In this document: positions 45,971-56,015 of the stretch, in pieces
Layout: every line of letters starts with the position of its first letter
Numbering within the stretch: position 1 is the first letter of the stretch
Assembly (NCBI GenBank): GCA_946965045.2
Contig: OX337233.1
Span: 2,046,001 to 2,110,000 of the forward strand
DNA length: 64,000 nucleotides
Direction: 5' to 3'
Source of the DNA: Epithemia pelagica
Taxonomy: Eukaryota; Bacillariophyta; Bacillariophyceae; Surirellales; Surirellaceae
The notes under the pieces: generated by a model
The model's database searches: none
Told to the model about the DNA's origin: nothing
What the model saw: the letters and a program-made list of their open reading frames with translations, nothing else
Position numbers and translations under genes: made by a program

Positions 45971-46291
45971 AAACGAGAGAATGAAAGTCAAGAACCTGAA
46001 GTGAGAACGAAGGTGAAAGGGAAAAGGCAAAAAACAACAACGAACACAATACCAGACACACAATCACAAATTCTGACTCACTTGTGCCGGTGCCGCCTGG
46101 ACAGGTGGACCCAGCGTATACGTGCTGCCATGGACGAGGGAATCAAAGTCATCAACATTACCCGCCATGCTGTGAACGAAGCACGCTACCCCATACCGCC
46201 GAAGTTTCTTGTCGAGTCCTTCATCACTGCCGACAGTTTCAACATGTTCAATTCCACTCGCATCAATAACGTTGATCGTCTTCGGTGCCAT
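45885..46291 (-). pseudogene. header exon pair out of frame with the kinase-like gene
   Basis: Exon 46291-46082 starts with ATG (MAPKTINVIDASGIEHVE) and ends at a GTGAGT donor. An acceptor (ACTTCAG) at 45996 gives a spliced second exon whose phase-0 frame reads VLDFHSLVYGGTSTLGPP and stops at 45885. The first exon ends with the similar FDSLVHGSTYTLGPP, so the two exons carry duplicated header motifs. The kinase-like frame lies one base away from this frame, and a CAG-rich tract (45930-45915) sits at the overlap. A ubiquitin-like/Crinkler-style header is a weak guess from size and position. Confidence 0.45.
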
Positions 46292-46677
46292 TGCGACTGT
46301 CGTTGGTGCTTCCTGGAGTTGCTGCTAAACACTGGGAGGAGGCGGTATCTCCGTAGTCCGTAGGAGTTCCTTGACATTGACATGTACTTCAGGTTTACCT
46401 GAGTATTCTTTGTTTATTATGTTCATATCCGTATGCTCTCTTGCTATTTGAAATCTGCTCATTTTTGATCCCCTTCATAAAACCCAAAGTACACGTACCT
46501 CCAAGCGGTGCGCGATTCGTGCAGTTTCGTGAATGAACTTCAAGACCACTCACTAGACACCACGACTCAACCATCCGCTAGGAGGTACCACCAATTACTC
46601 CAAATCACGAGACCGAACACAAAAATGACAACGGCAGCCCATGGACACGTACCATAAGAAAAAGAGGACGGACGCTA
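46292..46677. other. intergenic between divergent genes
   Basis: About 385 bp between the header ATG and the plus-strand gene at 46678. No feature recognised. Confidence 0.45.
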
Positions 46678-47643
46678 ATGGAAATTGTGCATAAAGAAGA
46701 AAAGAAGGAGGGCGCGGAGGATATTGTTGCGGGAGCAAAGAATTGCATAAGCGACAACAATCACGAGGACATCAATGACAACGACGAGTTCCTGGAAACG
46801 GATGTCGAGGAGTTGGTGGATCTCCCCTCTGAAATTGCCGAGAAAATTGGTAGAGAGCGTTCTTTCGAAACGGAGGAATCTCTCGTAGACGCACTTGAGG
46901 AGGCTGGGTTCGGAGATCTTCCAGTTGTTCTTTTTGAAGGAAAGCCACGATTGATCACGCCGTCGGATCAACACAATGCATTCACAGCGACATATGATAG
47001 AAATTTCACTCTCAGTTGGGCAAAAAACCGATGGGGGTTGTCGACGGCAACGCACAAAATCCACCTGCTCCCTCAAGGACGATCTCGTGATCCTGATTTG
47101 AGCTTCTGGGGTTATCCTCGATGTGTTCGAGACGAAGATAATGACTTGACACTTGCTGTTCCAGGATCTGTTCCAGGATCTGTTCCAGATGCCATTATTC
47201 AGTTCTGTTGGCAAAATAAAGCAGCATACGAAGAGGAAGCTATCAATGATATGATGAACCGATCGCTAGAAAAGAAGCATGGCATCTTATCGGCGTCTCG
47301 CCCAAGTGTTGGTTACCTCATCAAAGTACGATTCTCAAGAAAGAGAACTTTGCAAAATGCAATCAAGGGCTCCAAGACACAAGACATGGAAGGTCTAGAC
47401 ATTTATAGACTACCTCATGGTACTACAATTTCTGATGCGCGAAACCCAAACAATTCTGATGCCCAGCACTGGCGCTACGTTCCAGGTGGTCAGGAGGTGT
47501 ATATTTCCATTACTCCTCAAGAGTTGGGCATCACTGGATTCTGGGCGTGGATTTGCGGTGAATACAAGATCGCAGCTTCAAGGATCTTTGAAAGATTGCA
47601 AAAGTACCATCAACAGCGCCAATCAGAGGGTCTCGCAACATAA
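46678..47643 (+). CDS. protein with possible Uma2-like restriction-endonuclease fold
   Basis: 321 aa. An acidic N-terminus (residues 1-60) precedes a globular part with DPDLSFWGYPR followed by PDAIIQFCWQNKAAYEEEAINDMMN. The order Pro-Asp ... hydrophobic-strand-x-x-Asn-Lys ... Tyr-Glu-Glu resembles the Uma2/DUF820 endonuclease-fold family (PD ... ExxS, followed by a helix with EE), but the catalytic Glu position holds Gln (IIQFC), so an inactive or divergent enzyme is likely if the resemblance is real. A short tandem PGSVPGSVPD lies between the motifs. Divergent to the kinase-like gene. No confident function. Confidence 0.45.
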   Translation: MEIVHKEEKKEGAEDIVAGAKNCISDNNHEDINDNDEFLETDVEELVDLPSEIAEKIGRERSFETEESLVDALEEAGFGDLPVVLFEGKPRLITPSDQHNAFTATYDRNFTLSWAKNRWGLSTATHKIHLLPQGRSRDPDLSFWGYPRCVRDEDNDLTLAVPGSVPGSVPDAIIQFCWQNKAAYEEEAINDMMNRSLEKKHGILSASRPSVGYLIKVRFSRKRTLQNAIKGSKTQDMEGLDIYRLPHGTTISDARNPNNSDAQHWRYVPGGQEVYISITPQELGITGFWAWICGEYKIAASRIFERLQKYHQQRQSEGLAT

Positions 47644-47654
47644 CTCTTTTTATG

Positions 47655-48044
47655 TCAGGACGATGCATCAGCAGCGCCAAGCAAAGGCTCTTTCAAGATG
47701 TCATTCGAAGCCCACACTTTGAAGGTGGCCTCGGAGTTACCGGTGCGACGACGAGCCTCTTCATGAACCAACTCGAGAATGGGTGCAACGGATCCATAAA
47801 TCTTGCACTTTCCCTGTAGAAACTCAGGACCTTGCTCGAGAAAGTACTTACGAGACTCCTCTCGGAAAATGACATTATGCTTCAATGGGTCAAAGCCAGA
47901 ACACCCAGTGACTTTATGCAAATGATTGGGGTGATGTGCCCCGATATCACGACCAATGGTTGCCGGGCCCCTAAAGGCTCTTTTCTTCTTAAAGATTCGT
48001 CTCTTGTTTTGCGGCTCGCAACATAAGTGTTGTAACTCTTTCTA
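47655..48044 (-). CDS. ORF fragment of unknown protein
   Basis: Minus-strand frame open from just after a TAG near 48045 to the stop at 47655, about 129 codons and without ATG in the first 39. It reads ELQHLCCEPQNKRRIFKKKR... HHPNHLHKVTGCSGF... FLQGKCKIYGSVAPILELVHEEARRR. A TGACATAG acceptor-like site just before suggests a 3' exon whose upstream exon was not identified, or a truncated gene copy. No family recognised. Confidence 0.35.
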
Positions 48045-48495
48045 TGTCAGAACGATTGCTTGACGCAACGATCAAGTTTTCTGACCTTCCAAACAATTAT
48101 CCTGGGCAAAAAACAAAAAGAACGAGCAAGAAATCTCACACACTTGTAGTATGTCTGGGTTTATATTATATGGATCGATTTTTGAGAGTGACATTTCCCA
48201 CCTTCGCGATTGTACAACCCTCTGTATCAGTGTCCAATAGAGCTCTTACCCGCGCTATGGATCAGCTGATCGGATCAACTGATCCAAGGATCCGCAGTCC
48301 GCACCGATTGACCACCCCGAATCATCATCATCCGGTGACTCTCAGGGTGAGCGATCATCCGCCGTTCCATACTGTCTTCTTCCTTTGTCGCTCCATGGTC
48401 GCTCTTTTTGCTTTTCGTCTCAGCGAAGCACGAACATTGAGCTTTGTGGTTGATGCAGTTGCCCTTTTCGTCCACGAGTATCACGAGACATTAGT
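48045..48495. other. intergenic
   Basis: Nothing supported. It contains the GATCAGCTGATC palindrome near 48260-48271 and the U2A' promoter. Confidence 0.4.
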
Positions 48496-49539
48496 ATGCG
48501 TATTACAGCAGAATTGTTGCAACAGGGTGCCGAACAACGGACCAATCCACTGAACGAACGTGAAATGGTATTGCGGGGTCATGGCATTGGCGTGTTGGAA
48601 AATTTGGGTGCCTTGGCGGCCAACACTTCGTCGTCGTCATCATCCTCCTCCTCCAGCGATGGCTCTTTGGATGCCTTGGACTTGTCCAACAACCGTTTGA
48701 CAGCCTTGGGTAATTTCCCCAGACTCCCTCGTTTGACTGCCTTGTATGCCTCACACAATCCCATGGGTGGTGGCGATGCCGCCGCCGCCACCAGTGCTTG
48801 TCTGGCCGTGTCTAATTTGGCACGCAATCTCCCTCATGTTACCACCTTGACCTTGTGCTACAATCGCATCTCATCCTTGGCTACGATCGTGCAATTGGCG
48901 CAAGCCTTTCCCAACTTGACCTTTCTGTCGCTCCGGGGCAATCCAGTCACGCATCAACCACACTATCGGCTCTGTGTGATTTGGCACTTTTTGCAAGAGC
49001 CACCCAACACTTCCAAGAATGGGAATCACCACCGTACCACGTCAACAAAAAATTCTGTTGGTTTGACTGTCTTGGATTATCAACGGATTCGTCCCCACGA
49101 ACAACAACAAGCCCGAAAATGGGCGACAAGTACGGTCGGTGCCACAGTCCTGGCGCAAATCGCGTCCGTATTGTCGTCCACCAAACCAAACAACAGCAAC
49201 AACAACCAAAATGAGGACACGGTGAAAACCTTTGTACCAGGTCAAGGATTGGACGAAGAACGACAATCCACGGCTCCCCAAAACACCATTGCTAATTGGA
49301 CACCCGACCAAAAGGCTATTTTCAAACAATTGTTAGAAACCGCCAAGAGTGAAGCCGAAATGCAAACAATTCAACGTTCCATTCTCGAACAAGGCATGGC
49401 ACCGGAAGCCTACCTAGCAAAACAACAACAAACTACGGATGCCTTGAAACGTCCCATTCCCAAGGAGGAGGAGGAGGAGGAAGAAGACCAAGGGAATCCC
49501 AAACGAACCAAACTCAACGAACAGGACGTGGCGAAATGA
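48496..49539 (+). CDS. U2 small nuclear ribonucleoprotein A'
   Basis: 347 aa, single exon. U2A' pairs with U2B'' on U2 snRNA stem-loop IV in the spliceosome. The N-terminus (MRITAELLQQ...ELRMRG-like NEREMVLRGHGIGVLENLGAL) matches the family start, followed by leucine-rich repeats (LDALDLSNNRLTALGNFPRLPRL; VTTLTLCYNRISSL) and the cap (FPNLTFLSLRGNPVTHQPHYRLCVIW ... LTVLDYQRIRPHEQQQA). A Ser run (~46-55) splits the first repeat. The C-terminal tail ends in a basic KRTKL motif. Human U2A' is 255 residues; this one is longer through low-complexity linkers. Confidence 0.9.
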   Translation: MRITAELLQQGAEQRTNPLNEREMVLRGHGIGVLENLGALAANTSSSSSSSSSSDGSLDALDLSNNRLTALGNFPRLPRLTALYASHNPMGGGDAAAATSACLAVSNLARNLPHVTTLTLCYNRISSLATIVQLAQAFPNLTFLSLRGNPVTHQPHYRLCVIWHFLQEPPNTSKNGNHHRTTSTKNSVGLTVLDYQRIRPHEQQQARKWATSTVGATVLAQIASVLSSTKPNNSNNNQNEDTVKTFVPGQGLDEERQSTAPQNTIANWTPDQKAIFKQLLETAKSEAEMQTIQRSILEQGMAPEAYLAKQQQTTDALKRPIPKEEEEEEEDQGNPKRTKLNEQDVAK

Positions 49540-50327
49540 GGATTTGTGTATGCCTACGAAAAGACCCTCTCCGATCAATTCAGTTTGACTATCTCGTGCC
49601 CTGGATGCTGCGACAGGGGACTGTTTTGTTTTCCGCGCGCATATCTCGAACAAACAAAACAGAAGGGCATATCGTGGTGTGAGAGCAATGAAAATGACGC
49701 CAGTTGAGAACACACCAATCATGGCATCACTTTCCCGTCTACTGTATACTGCTTTGGATGGTATATCCGCTTTCCTACTTTTTAAATGGGCCTGGCACTG
49801 CCTGACTATTATCCCTAAGCAAATGTCTTTTCCATTGTATTTGATCTTGAATGTTTCACAAATTCATTCATCACTGTCTATAGGTCAAACCCACTCGCTC
49901 ACGTTTTCATTGCATTAGAAAAAGTCAACGATGCGCCAGTCTATTGGCAACCATCCAACTGTATCTGGTCTGGTGCACCTCGGGCGTTTGATCGGTTCTC
50001 AATGACAAGGTAAACAGACACACATGGAACTGTCGAGTGTTGTCACGCAAGGAGAAAAAAAGAGACAAGATCCATAGCAGAAAGAGAGAAAATTGTCATT
50101 GTTCAATACCTCCGACGAACAAAGAGATTTCGCCAAAACGTCCCACTGTCACGATGCCCTCATCTCCTCGTCCCTATCAGCGGTGACTGCCAGGATGACT
50201 CAACCATAAGTTGTTCATGTTCGTTTTCACGACTCTCATGAACACATATGGGACGGCAGCTCCCATCGACACACATGTGCAAGAGAGGCTTGGGACAGAA
50301 TCCTGTTTCGTATAGAGTTTCATTTTG
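49540..50327. other. intergenic, convergent 3' ends
   Basis: About 0.8 kb. Nothing recognised. Confidence 0.5.
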
Positions 50328-51059
50328 TCATGTGGGGGTGGTGGTGGAGGACGAAGCAGCCGTGGACGACGATGGTGGTTGCAAGGACGGTGCTCCGGTT
50401 GTGCACGGAGGTGGTGGGCCCAAGAGAAATTCGGCCACGGCCAATTTGTTGCTCCCATCTTCTCGTCGTCGAATCAAACAGGAGTTGCGACGTCGAACAC
50501 TTCGTTTGGGATTGCTATCCTCCAGGGGTTCATTTGATTCGCCGGCTGTCGTTGTTGCAGTTTGTGTTGTGGTGGTGGTGGAGGGGGTAGCACCTTCGGG
50601 TTGCAAGGGAGCCGTTCCTGGAGGCTCCTTGTCTGCAGGTTGAGAATGATAAAGAGTCATGGACGAGCGTTTGCGTTTCATTCTAGACTTTCCCTCGCTG
50701 GTTGCTTCCAGCGGTGGTGCTTCATCATTTGATGGTTGGCTCGAATGTCGGTATGCTGGACTGATTGCTTCTTCTTGTTCTGCTGGTTGTTGTTGTTGTT
50801 GCTGCTGCAGCAGCTCGGATGAATGGCTCTGTACCAGCGATTGTCGCATTGACCGTCGTGCTTCGGAAGAGGACCGACGCACCGTGACACTTCCACCACC
50901 TCTTCCATTGTCGGCTTCGCCATAGCCATAATCGGTGGCATCATCGTATTCATAATACGATGGTTGTACGGTCGACGGGGTTCGCGCAGCGTCGTCATGA
51001 TCCGCCTCTGCCACGGGAGGTGGCTTTTTCTCGGCCTCGTCTTGATCGTCGTCTCCCAT
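50328..51059 (-). CDS. low-complexity acidic/phospho-Ser-rich protein, unknown
   Basis: 243 aa from the ATG at 51059 (MGDDDQDEAEKK). It has an acidic N-terminus, a Tyr/Asp block (YEYDDATDYGYGEAD), RRSSSEARRSMRQS, a Gln run and then an SKxRMKRKRSS motif. This is followed by a Thr run, RRRNSCLIRRR and a final Ser/Thr/Pro tail. Short Arg-Arg-x-Ser motifs suggest phosphorylation sites. The 51060-51823 upstream flank lies between this start and the aldolase start. No globular domain recognised. Confidence 0.55.
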   Translation of the reverse strand: MGDDDQDEAEKKPPPVAEADHDDAARTPSTVQPSYYEYDDATDYGYGEADNGRGGGSVTVRRSSSEARRSMRQSLVQSHSSELLQQQQQQQPAEQEEAISPAYRHSSQPSNDEAPPLEATSEGKSRMKRKRSSMTLYHSQPADKEPPGTAPLQPEGATPSTTTTTQTATTTAGESNEPLEDSNPKRSVRRRNSCLIRRREDGSNKLAVAEFLLGPPPPCTTGAPSLQPPSSSTAASSSTTTPT

Positions 51060-51823
51060 GACCAAAACGCTTTTCTTGCGGACGATTGTACCACGTTTGG
51101 TTTCGGTTCAGAACGCTCTTTTGGCTTTCGAGTGGATTGTGATGAGACTGAAATTGTTGTTGCAAAACGACTTTTGCTTCGTCCCGACGTAACAATCGAA
51201 ACCTTGGAAGCAAATTTCGTGAATAAAGGGGCCTGTTTCTGTTTTTCTCAACACCTCTGGTTCATTCTCTTGGTTCTGCTCTTTATTTGGGTACTCCAGA
51301 CAATCTATACTGTTGATGTGTCAATCGACGGCCTGTCGAATTTTGATCTTGTTGCGTGTTGCCTTGAGTGCGGTCTTGGTTCGAGCTATTCACGGCAGCT
51401 AGAGCGAGTACTTGTTGCTGGTTTGTTACTTCTTCTCTTGTTCTTGAAAACGAAAAGACGAGGGGCGACGATGACGACTTGACGAGAGAGTACACAAACC
51501 GTCGCCACAAGCCACAAAGCACGCTCGCAATTTTCGTTTGTCCCTACGGTTTTGTTTCGTTTCCCCCACCATCCGGTGAAGATGCCGCCGGCACGAGGAG
51601 ATGCACGCGATTTCAGCCACGGCTCGTTTGACGGTGACTGAAACGCGATTCATCCGAGTCGCGGATCCGACGTGTCCACGCACGCACGTGGTTTCGTCTC
51701 GTCGGTGGCACATTTGGGGTGCAAAGAAAAATGATGCGAGAGCGTCGACGAGAAACGTGGATTTCTTCATTGTATTGTCGCGATCGTTTGGAAGGGTACC
51801 AGTTAAAATAAAAGCAGCACACC
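51060..51823. other. intergenic between divergent genes
   Basis: About 0.76 kb, probably both promoters. Overlapping minus-strand ORFs (51426-51866) show no family features. Confidence 0.45.
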
Positions 51824-53005
51824 ATGAGCAAGTTAGGTTCGATTTCGTCTTTGGTATTGGTGGCACTCTGCGCCCTGCCAGAGGTGGCAGGATTTTCCGT
51901 GGGCGGTTCCTTCTTGAGTCCTTCCCAAAAGGCTGCCTTGGAAGAAACGGCAGCGGCCGTGGCTACACCGGGCAAGGGCATTACGGCCTGTGACGAAGGT
52001 CCCGGGACGATTGGCAGCCGCTTCGAAGAAGTAGGTATTACCAATTCCGAAGAAACTCGCCGACAATATCGTCAAATGTTGTTCGAAGCTCCTGGGTGTG
52101 AAAACTACTTGTCGGCCGCTATCTTGGATCCCGAAACCTTGTATCAGCGATCATCTTCCTATCCCAATTACTTGTTTCCACAAGTTTTGACGGATAAGGG
52201 AATTGTTCCGGGCATCAAACCCCATTTGAAAATCTATACATTGCCAGGTACCAATGGCGATACGGTCATGCAAGGATTGGATTCCTTGGCCGTCCGATGC
52301 AAGGAGTATTACCAGGCTGGGGCCCGTTTTGCCAAATGGCGTTCACCCCTCGTCATTGACATGGCCAAGGGATGCCCGACCGACTTGGCGATTCGAGCCA
52401 ATATGCACGATTTGGCCCGATATGCCCTCATTTGTCAATCCGAAGGACTCATGCCCATTGTCGAACCCGACATTAGTTTGTCTGGTAGTCATACTCTCGA
52501 AGAAGCCGTCGACGTCAATATCCGTGTCCAATCGGAACTCTTCAAGGCCATGATTGATCATGGTGTTTACATGCCGGGTAGTACATTGAAACCCAATATT
52601 GTGAATCCGGGTAAAAAGTGCCCCGTCTCGTACACCGTCGAAGAAATTGCCCAAGCCAATGTCTATGTGTTGGAACAATCCTTCCCTGTTGCCATGAAGG
52701 GTGCCAATTTCTTGTCGGGTGGACAAACTTTGGACCAAGCGGCGGCCCGTCTCAGTGCCATGAATCGAGCTAACACCAAGGGACCCTGGAATTTGAGTTT
52801 TAGTTGGAGTCAAGCCTTGCAATTGCCCCTTTTGGATTTGTGTCGGGGAACAGGACAGTTGCAATTGGACGCCATGAGTCGTTTGTACGTGGAAGAATTG
52901 CAAGTGGCCAGTGCCGCCGCCAAGGGAGAATACCAATGGAGTCCCGGACAAGGAAATCATGTCGCCGCCGAGGCCGCACAACCACAACCGGCCATGATGT
53001 ACTAA
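51824..53005 (+). CDS. plastid-targeted class I fructose-bisphosphate aldolase
   Basis: 393 aa, single exon. It interconverts fructose-1,6-bisphosphate with glyceraldehyde-3-phosphate and dihydroxyacetone phosphate through a Schiff base. Signal peptide (SSLVLVALCALPEV) ends VAGF at residues 22-24, then a short presequence. Class I hallmarks: FAKWRS with Lys171, VEPD with Glu214, the Schiff-base lysine Lys256 in STLKPNIV, FLSGGQ, and a C-terminal Tyr393 in PAMMY. This corresponds to the diatom plastid aldolase whose P. tricornutum relative FBAC5 is known to sit in the pyrenoid; that location is inference here. Roles in the Calvin cycle or plastid glycolysis are possible. Confidence 0.95.
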   Translation: MSKLGSISSLVLVALCALPEVAGFSVGGSFLSPSQKAALEETAAAVATPGKGITACDEGPGTIGSRFEEVGITNSEETRRQYRQMLFEAPGCENYLSAAILDPETLYQRSSSYPNYLFPQVLTDKGIVPGIKPHLKIYTLPGTNGDTVMQGLDSLAVRCKEYYQAGARFAKWRSPLVIDMAKGCPTDLAIRANMHDLARYALICQSEGLMPIVEPDISLSGSHTLEEAVDVNIRVQSELFKAMIDHGVYMPGSTLKPNIVNPGKKCPVSYTVEEIAQANVYVLEQSFPVAMKGANFLSGGQTLDQAAARLSAMNRANTKGPWNLSFSWSQALQLPLLDLCRGTGQLQLDAMSRLYVEELQVASAAAKGEYQWSPGQGNHVAAEAAQPQPAMMY

Positions 53006-53450
53006 GCAGAAGAATGTCCTCGTAACAAATAAACACAAATCTTTTGTAGTAAAGCTTCTAGAATAAATCTAGTCTCATTTCTTGGAAAAGAATTACACAC
53101 AAACAGGGAACGGATGGGTTGCAATATCCGTACTTGAATCATGTTCAAGTATGGCAAAACAGTCAACAAGGGCAATCGATGTTCACTTGTTTTACCTAGG
53201 CGTAGGGCACGTACTAATGTCGTCGCGGTTTTTACTTTTTACAACGAGTGACATTGCGTGATAATTTGCAAAGATTATGTGAATGTGCTGATGGCCCAAT
53301 CTCGAATGCATTTTCGAGTGGTTAGTTTATTTATAGCTACTGATAGTTTTGTTTTGTACATGTAATAGAACAGAGTCTTGCGCCCCACAAAAGTAGTTAA
53401 TGTGTTGGCATTCCTGTGTCGGTTGTTTGTGGTACTGTTGATGGCTGGTA
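53006..53450. other. intergenic, convergent 3' ends
   Basis: Nothing recognised. Confidence 0.5.
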
Positions 53451-54611
53451 TCAGTTCATGGACTCTAAACTGTTGGAGGAGGAGGAGGGGGAAAAGAGGG
53501 CTTTTTGGAGAGCTGGGGGAACTGGTTCTTGAATGTGAATGTACGTGTTTTTCAAACGAACGTCACGGGTAATACGCACCAAACCATCGTGGTACAAAAC
53601 TTGCAATTCTCCCACGGCATTGGGACCCAAGGTAGAATCGGAGGACGACAGATCCAACACGGACCATCTTTGAGATGGGGACGACGACAACGACGACGAT
53701 GATGATTGCATTCGGGGTGGGACTTGTTCGGGGCAGGTTCTGCCACCACCCCATCGAAATTCCAGACCACAAATTTCTACCGTATACGACGAGGGATTTG
53801 GATCCATCGTTGAAAACGACGACGACGACGACGAGGTTGGCGACAATCGGGCTTGACCCACCATGCGCAAATTGCCCAAGGCTTTCCAATACACTACATT
53901 TTCGACACGAGTACCGTCCTCGTTCAACACTTGCCATGACGGTCCACCCAGGACCATGGACGGTGGTTGCTGCGCCAAGGCTCCCCACCATGAATGGGCC
54001 GTGACGGTGCTCCAAACCAAACGAGAGGAGGATCCGGGTCGAAGGGGACGACGAAAACTACTGGAACTCTCTAGCCACTTCTTCTTCTTCTTGTGCCCAC
54101 GATCTCCTTCTTGTGGGGACCAAGTTGCGTCCAACAAGGCTGTTAAACATTCCTGGACCCGTTGTCGATTGTGCCTGGATTGAGGCAGTGCTGCAACTTG
54201 GAGCAGGGGGAGAACAAGGGGATGCAGTGGCTCTTGTGGTGGTGGTGCTTGTTGTTGTACGGATGACCGCAATGCGGTACTGAACCAGGATGGTATCTTT
54301 GTACGAGGCTCGACCAAGTCATGTTGTTGTTGTTGTCGTCGTCGTCTGGATAATGGTCCCATCTGTTGCCTATCATGTTTTTGCCCGGTGGACACGGTGG
54401 TGGTTTCGACTGGTGCTGACACAATTGGCCGTTTCAAAACCCATGATTTGGTCGGACTGGTGCTGCTACCTCCAGACACACGAAAGGCCAAGGTTGTTCT
54501 CGGAGCGAGCCAGGAAAAGGAAAGCAGGGACACCAACACTAGTGTCAACCTTGCTCGGTTCATCGGCTGACCAGTGAGCCGTGGGGAGGACAACGATCTT
54601 TGTTGTTTCAT
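53451..54611 (-). CDS. plastid-targeted PAP/fibrillin-like protein
   Basis: 386 aa from the ATG at 54611 (MKQQRSLS). Signal peptide (LTLVLVSLLSFSWL) followed by TTLAFRV, an ASAFAP-like motif for diatom plastids. A Ser/Arg/Gln-rich linker leads to the globular part. This has alternating strands with VWSTVTAHSWWGAL, GGPSWQVLNEDGTRVENVVYWKALGNL and a C-terminal VLYHDGLVRITRDVRLKNTYIHI. That end (a bulky beta strand run after a low-complexity insert) is like the lipocalin-type PAP/fibrillin domain of plastid lipid-associated proteins. Confidence in the family is moderate; there is a poly-Ser insertion inside the domain. Confidence 0.55.
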   Translation of the reverse strand: MKQQRSLSSPRLTGQPMNRARLTLVLVSLLSFSWLAPRTTLAFRVSGGSSTSPTKSWVLKRPIVSAPVETTTVSTGQKHDRQQMGPLSRRRRQQQQHDLVEPRTKIPSWFSTALRSSVQQQAPPPQEPLHPLVLPLLQVAALPQSRHNRQRVQECLTALLDATWSPQEGDRGHKKKKKWLESSSSFRRPLRPGSSSRLVWSTVTAHSWWGALAQQPPSMVLGGPSWQVLNEDGTRVENVVYWKALGNLRMVGQARLSPTSSSSSSFSTMDPNPSSYTVEICGLEFRWGGGRTCPEQVPPRMQSSSSSLSSSPSQRWSVLDLSSSDSTLGPNAVGELQVLYHDGLVRITRDVRLKNTYIHIQEPVPPALQKALFSPSSSSNSLESMN

Positions 54612-55088
54612 GATAATGGTCAAGTCTATTTTGGAAACAATGATATTGTGCTTGTTACGAGGGTAAACAGTCGATAGTCGATGTCGATGCTCTTTGTCAG
54701 AAGTCCTGGTGATGAGATTGCTCTAAGCCCACCATCGACCCATCCCCACAGAGACACACGGCCGACACTACTATGCTTTCATCAGCGAATGACTCAATCT
54801 GTGTTGTCTCAGCTCATCAGATTCGAATTTTGCCGTCGTCGTCGTCGCTGTCGTTTCTGACTCATCCCTCTAGCTAAGGAGCAGGAGTAGCTACGGACTC
54901 CAGATACTCATAGTATCCATAGCTTCTTTCACGCGATCTATAAGCGACTAAGGATATCTTTTCGGGTTTCGGATCTGGGATTTCTCGCGAACCAAAGATA
55001 TCCTCTCGTCGTCGGATTGTTCCATTGATCCAGAGACCACCCACTTCATAACCAAACTGCCTTGGACAAGAGTGTTTTTTTATCTTCC
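54612..55088. other. intergenic between divergent genes
   Basis: Nothing recognised besides short Asn/Asp-free noise. A GTCGTCGTCGTCG run lies at about 54836-54850. Confidence 0.4.
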
Positions 55089-56015
55089 ATGACACCGCAC
55101 ATGATGTATCGCCATGCGGTTTCCCATGCTTCGCGAAGTGGCTTTGGGAAACCTTCCATGTGGAACAACAACGCACTTCGACGATGCCACTCCATTTTGG
55201 TGACTGGTCGTGAGCATCTCGACGGTACCAGTTCTTGTGCAGTTCGTTCCAACGTGAATTCGAAAGGCGGCATCCCTTTCAACCCCTGGAATCCTCTCTC
55301 TCCATGGAAGATTGTCAATCATGATGACTCAAGAATGGATTCGGGCGTTCGTTCGTTCCATTCTACAACGACACGCAGGGATGAGGATTCCGCCAAAGAT
55401 GCCTTGGTGGATATTTTGGAACGAGAACACGAGGAAGAGAAAATGAACAATAGTACCGACATGCCACCAGTTTTGGTCGAACTCAAGGACAAGATTGCCA
55501 AAGATTGGAAAATTGTGGAAGATGATAACATGGCTACAATACGCATGGTGCGGAACGACTCGACATTGAATCTCAAGGTTCAAATTGGGTTTCATTGCCA
55601 GGATACTGTAGAAAATGAAGGCGAAGAGGAAGCCGCACAAGAGGAAGGAGAAGAGGAAGACTATGAGGAACCCTCCATGCCGATTCGCTTCACGGTCACG
55701 GCGAGCAAGGCGGGAGAAACCTTGGTCTTTAGTTGTCTTTCCGCCGAGGCCATGGCACAGATTCAAAGTGTAGCCGTTACCAGTAGCGACGATGATACAC
55801 AGTTGCTTCAAACAGGAGCGGTGCCGGCGGCGGACTATCAAGGACCCGAGTTTTTTGAATTGGCCGAAGATTTGCAAGGAACCTTTCAAGAATTTCTGGA
55901 AAAGGACTTGGGTATCAATGATGATGTGGCATCCTTTGTGGCCATGTACACCGATTTCAAGGAGCAGCAACAATACGTCAAGTTCTTGGAGCGGGCTAAA
56001 CGGGTCCTGTCGTAG
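55089..56015 (+). CDS. mitochondrial p32/MAM33-family glycoprotein
   Basis: 308 aa from the ATG at 55089 (MTPHMMYRHAVSH). A basic N-terminus with Ser/Arg/His residues is followed by a cleavage-type region before ~110. The mature part matches the MAM33/C1QBP fold: start helix LVDILEREHEEEK, KDKIAKDWKIVED, the beta strands with STLNLKVQIGFHCQD, an acidic loop (ENEGEEEAAQEEGEEEDYEE), the central MPIRFTVTASKAGETLVFSCL and the C-terminal helices LQGTFQEFLEKDLGINDDVASFVAMYTDFKEQQQYVKFLERAKRVL. Such proteins form acidic trimeric rings in the mitochondrial matrix and affect translation and respiration. A single exon. Confidence 0.88.
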   Translation: MTPHMMYRHAVSHASRSGFGKPSMWNNNALRRCHSILVTGREHLDGTSSCAVRSNVNSKGGIPFNPWNPLSPWKIVNHDDSRMDSGVRSFHSTTTRRDEDSAKDALVDILEREHEEEKMNNSTDMPPVLVELKDKIAKDWKIVEDDNMATIRMVRNDSTLNLKVQIGFHCQDTVENEGEEEAAQEEGEEEDYEEPSMPIRFTVTASKAGETLVFSCLSAEAMAQIQSVAVTSSDDDTQLLQTGAVPAADYQGPEFFELAEDLQGTFQEFLEKDLGINDDVASFVAMYTDFKEQQQYVKFLERAKRVLS

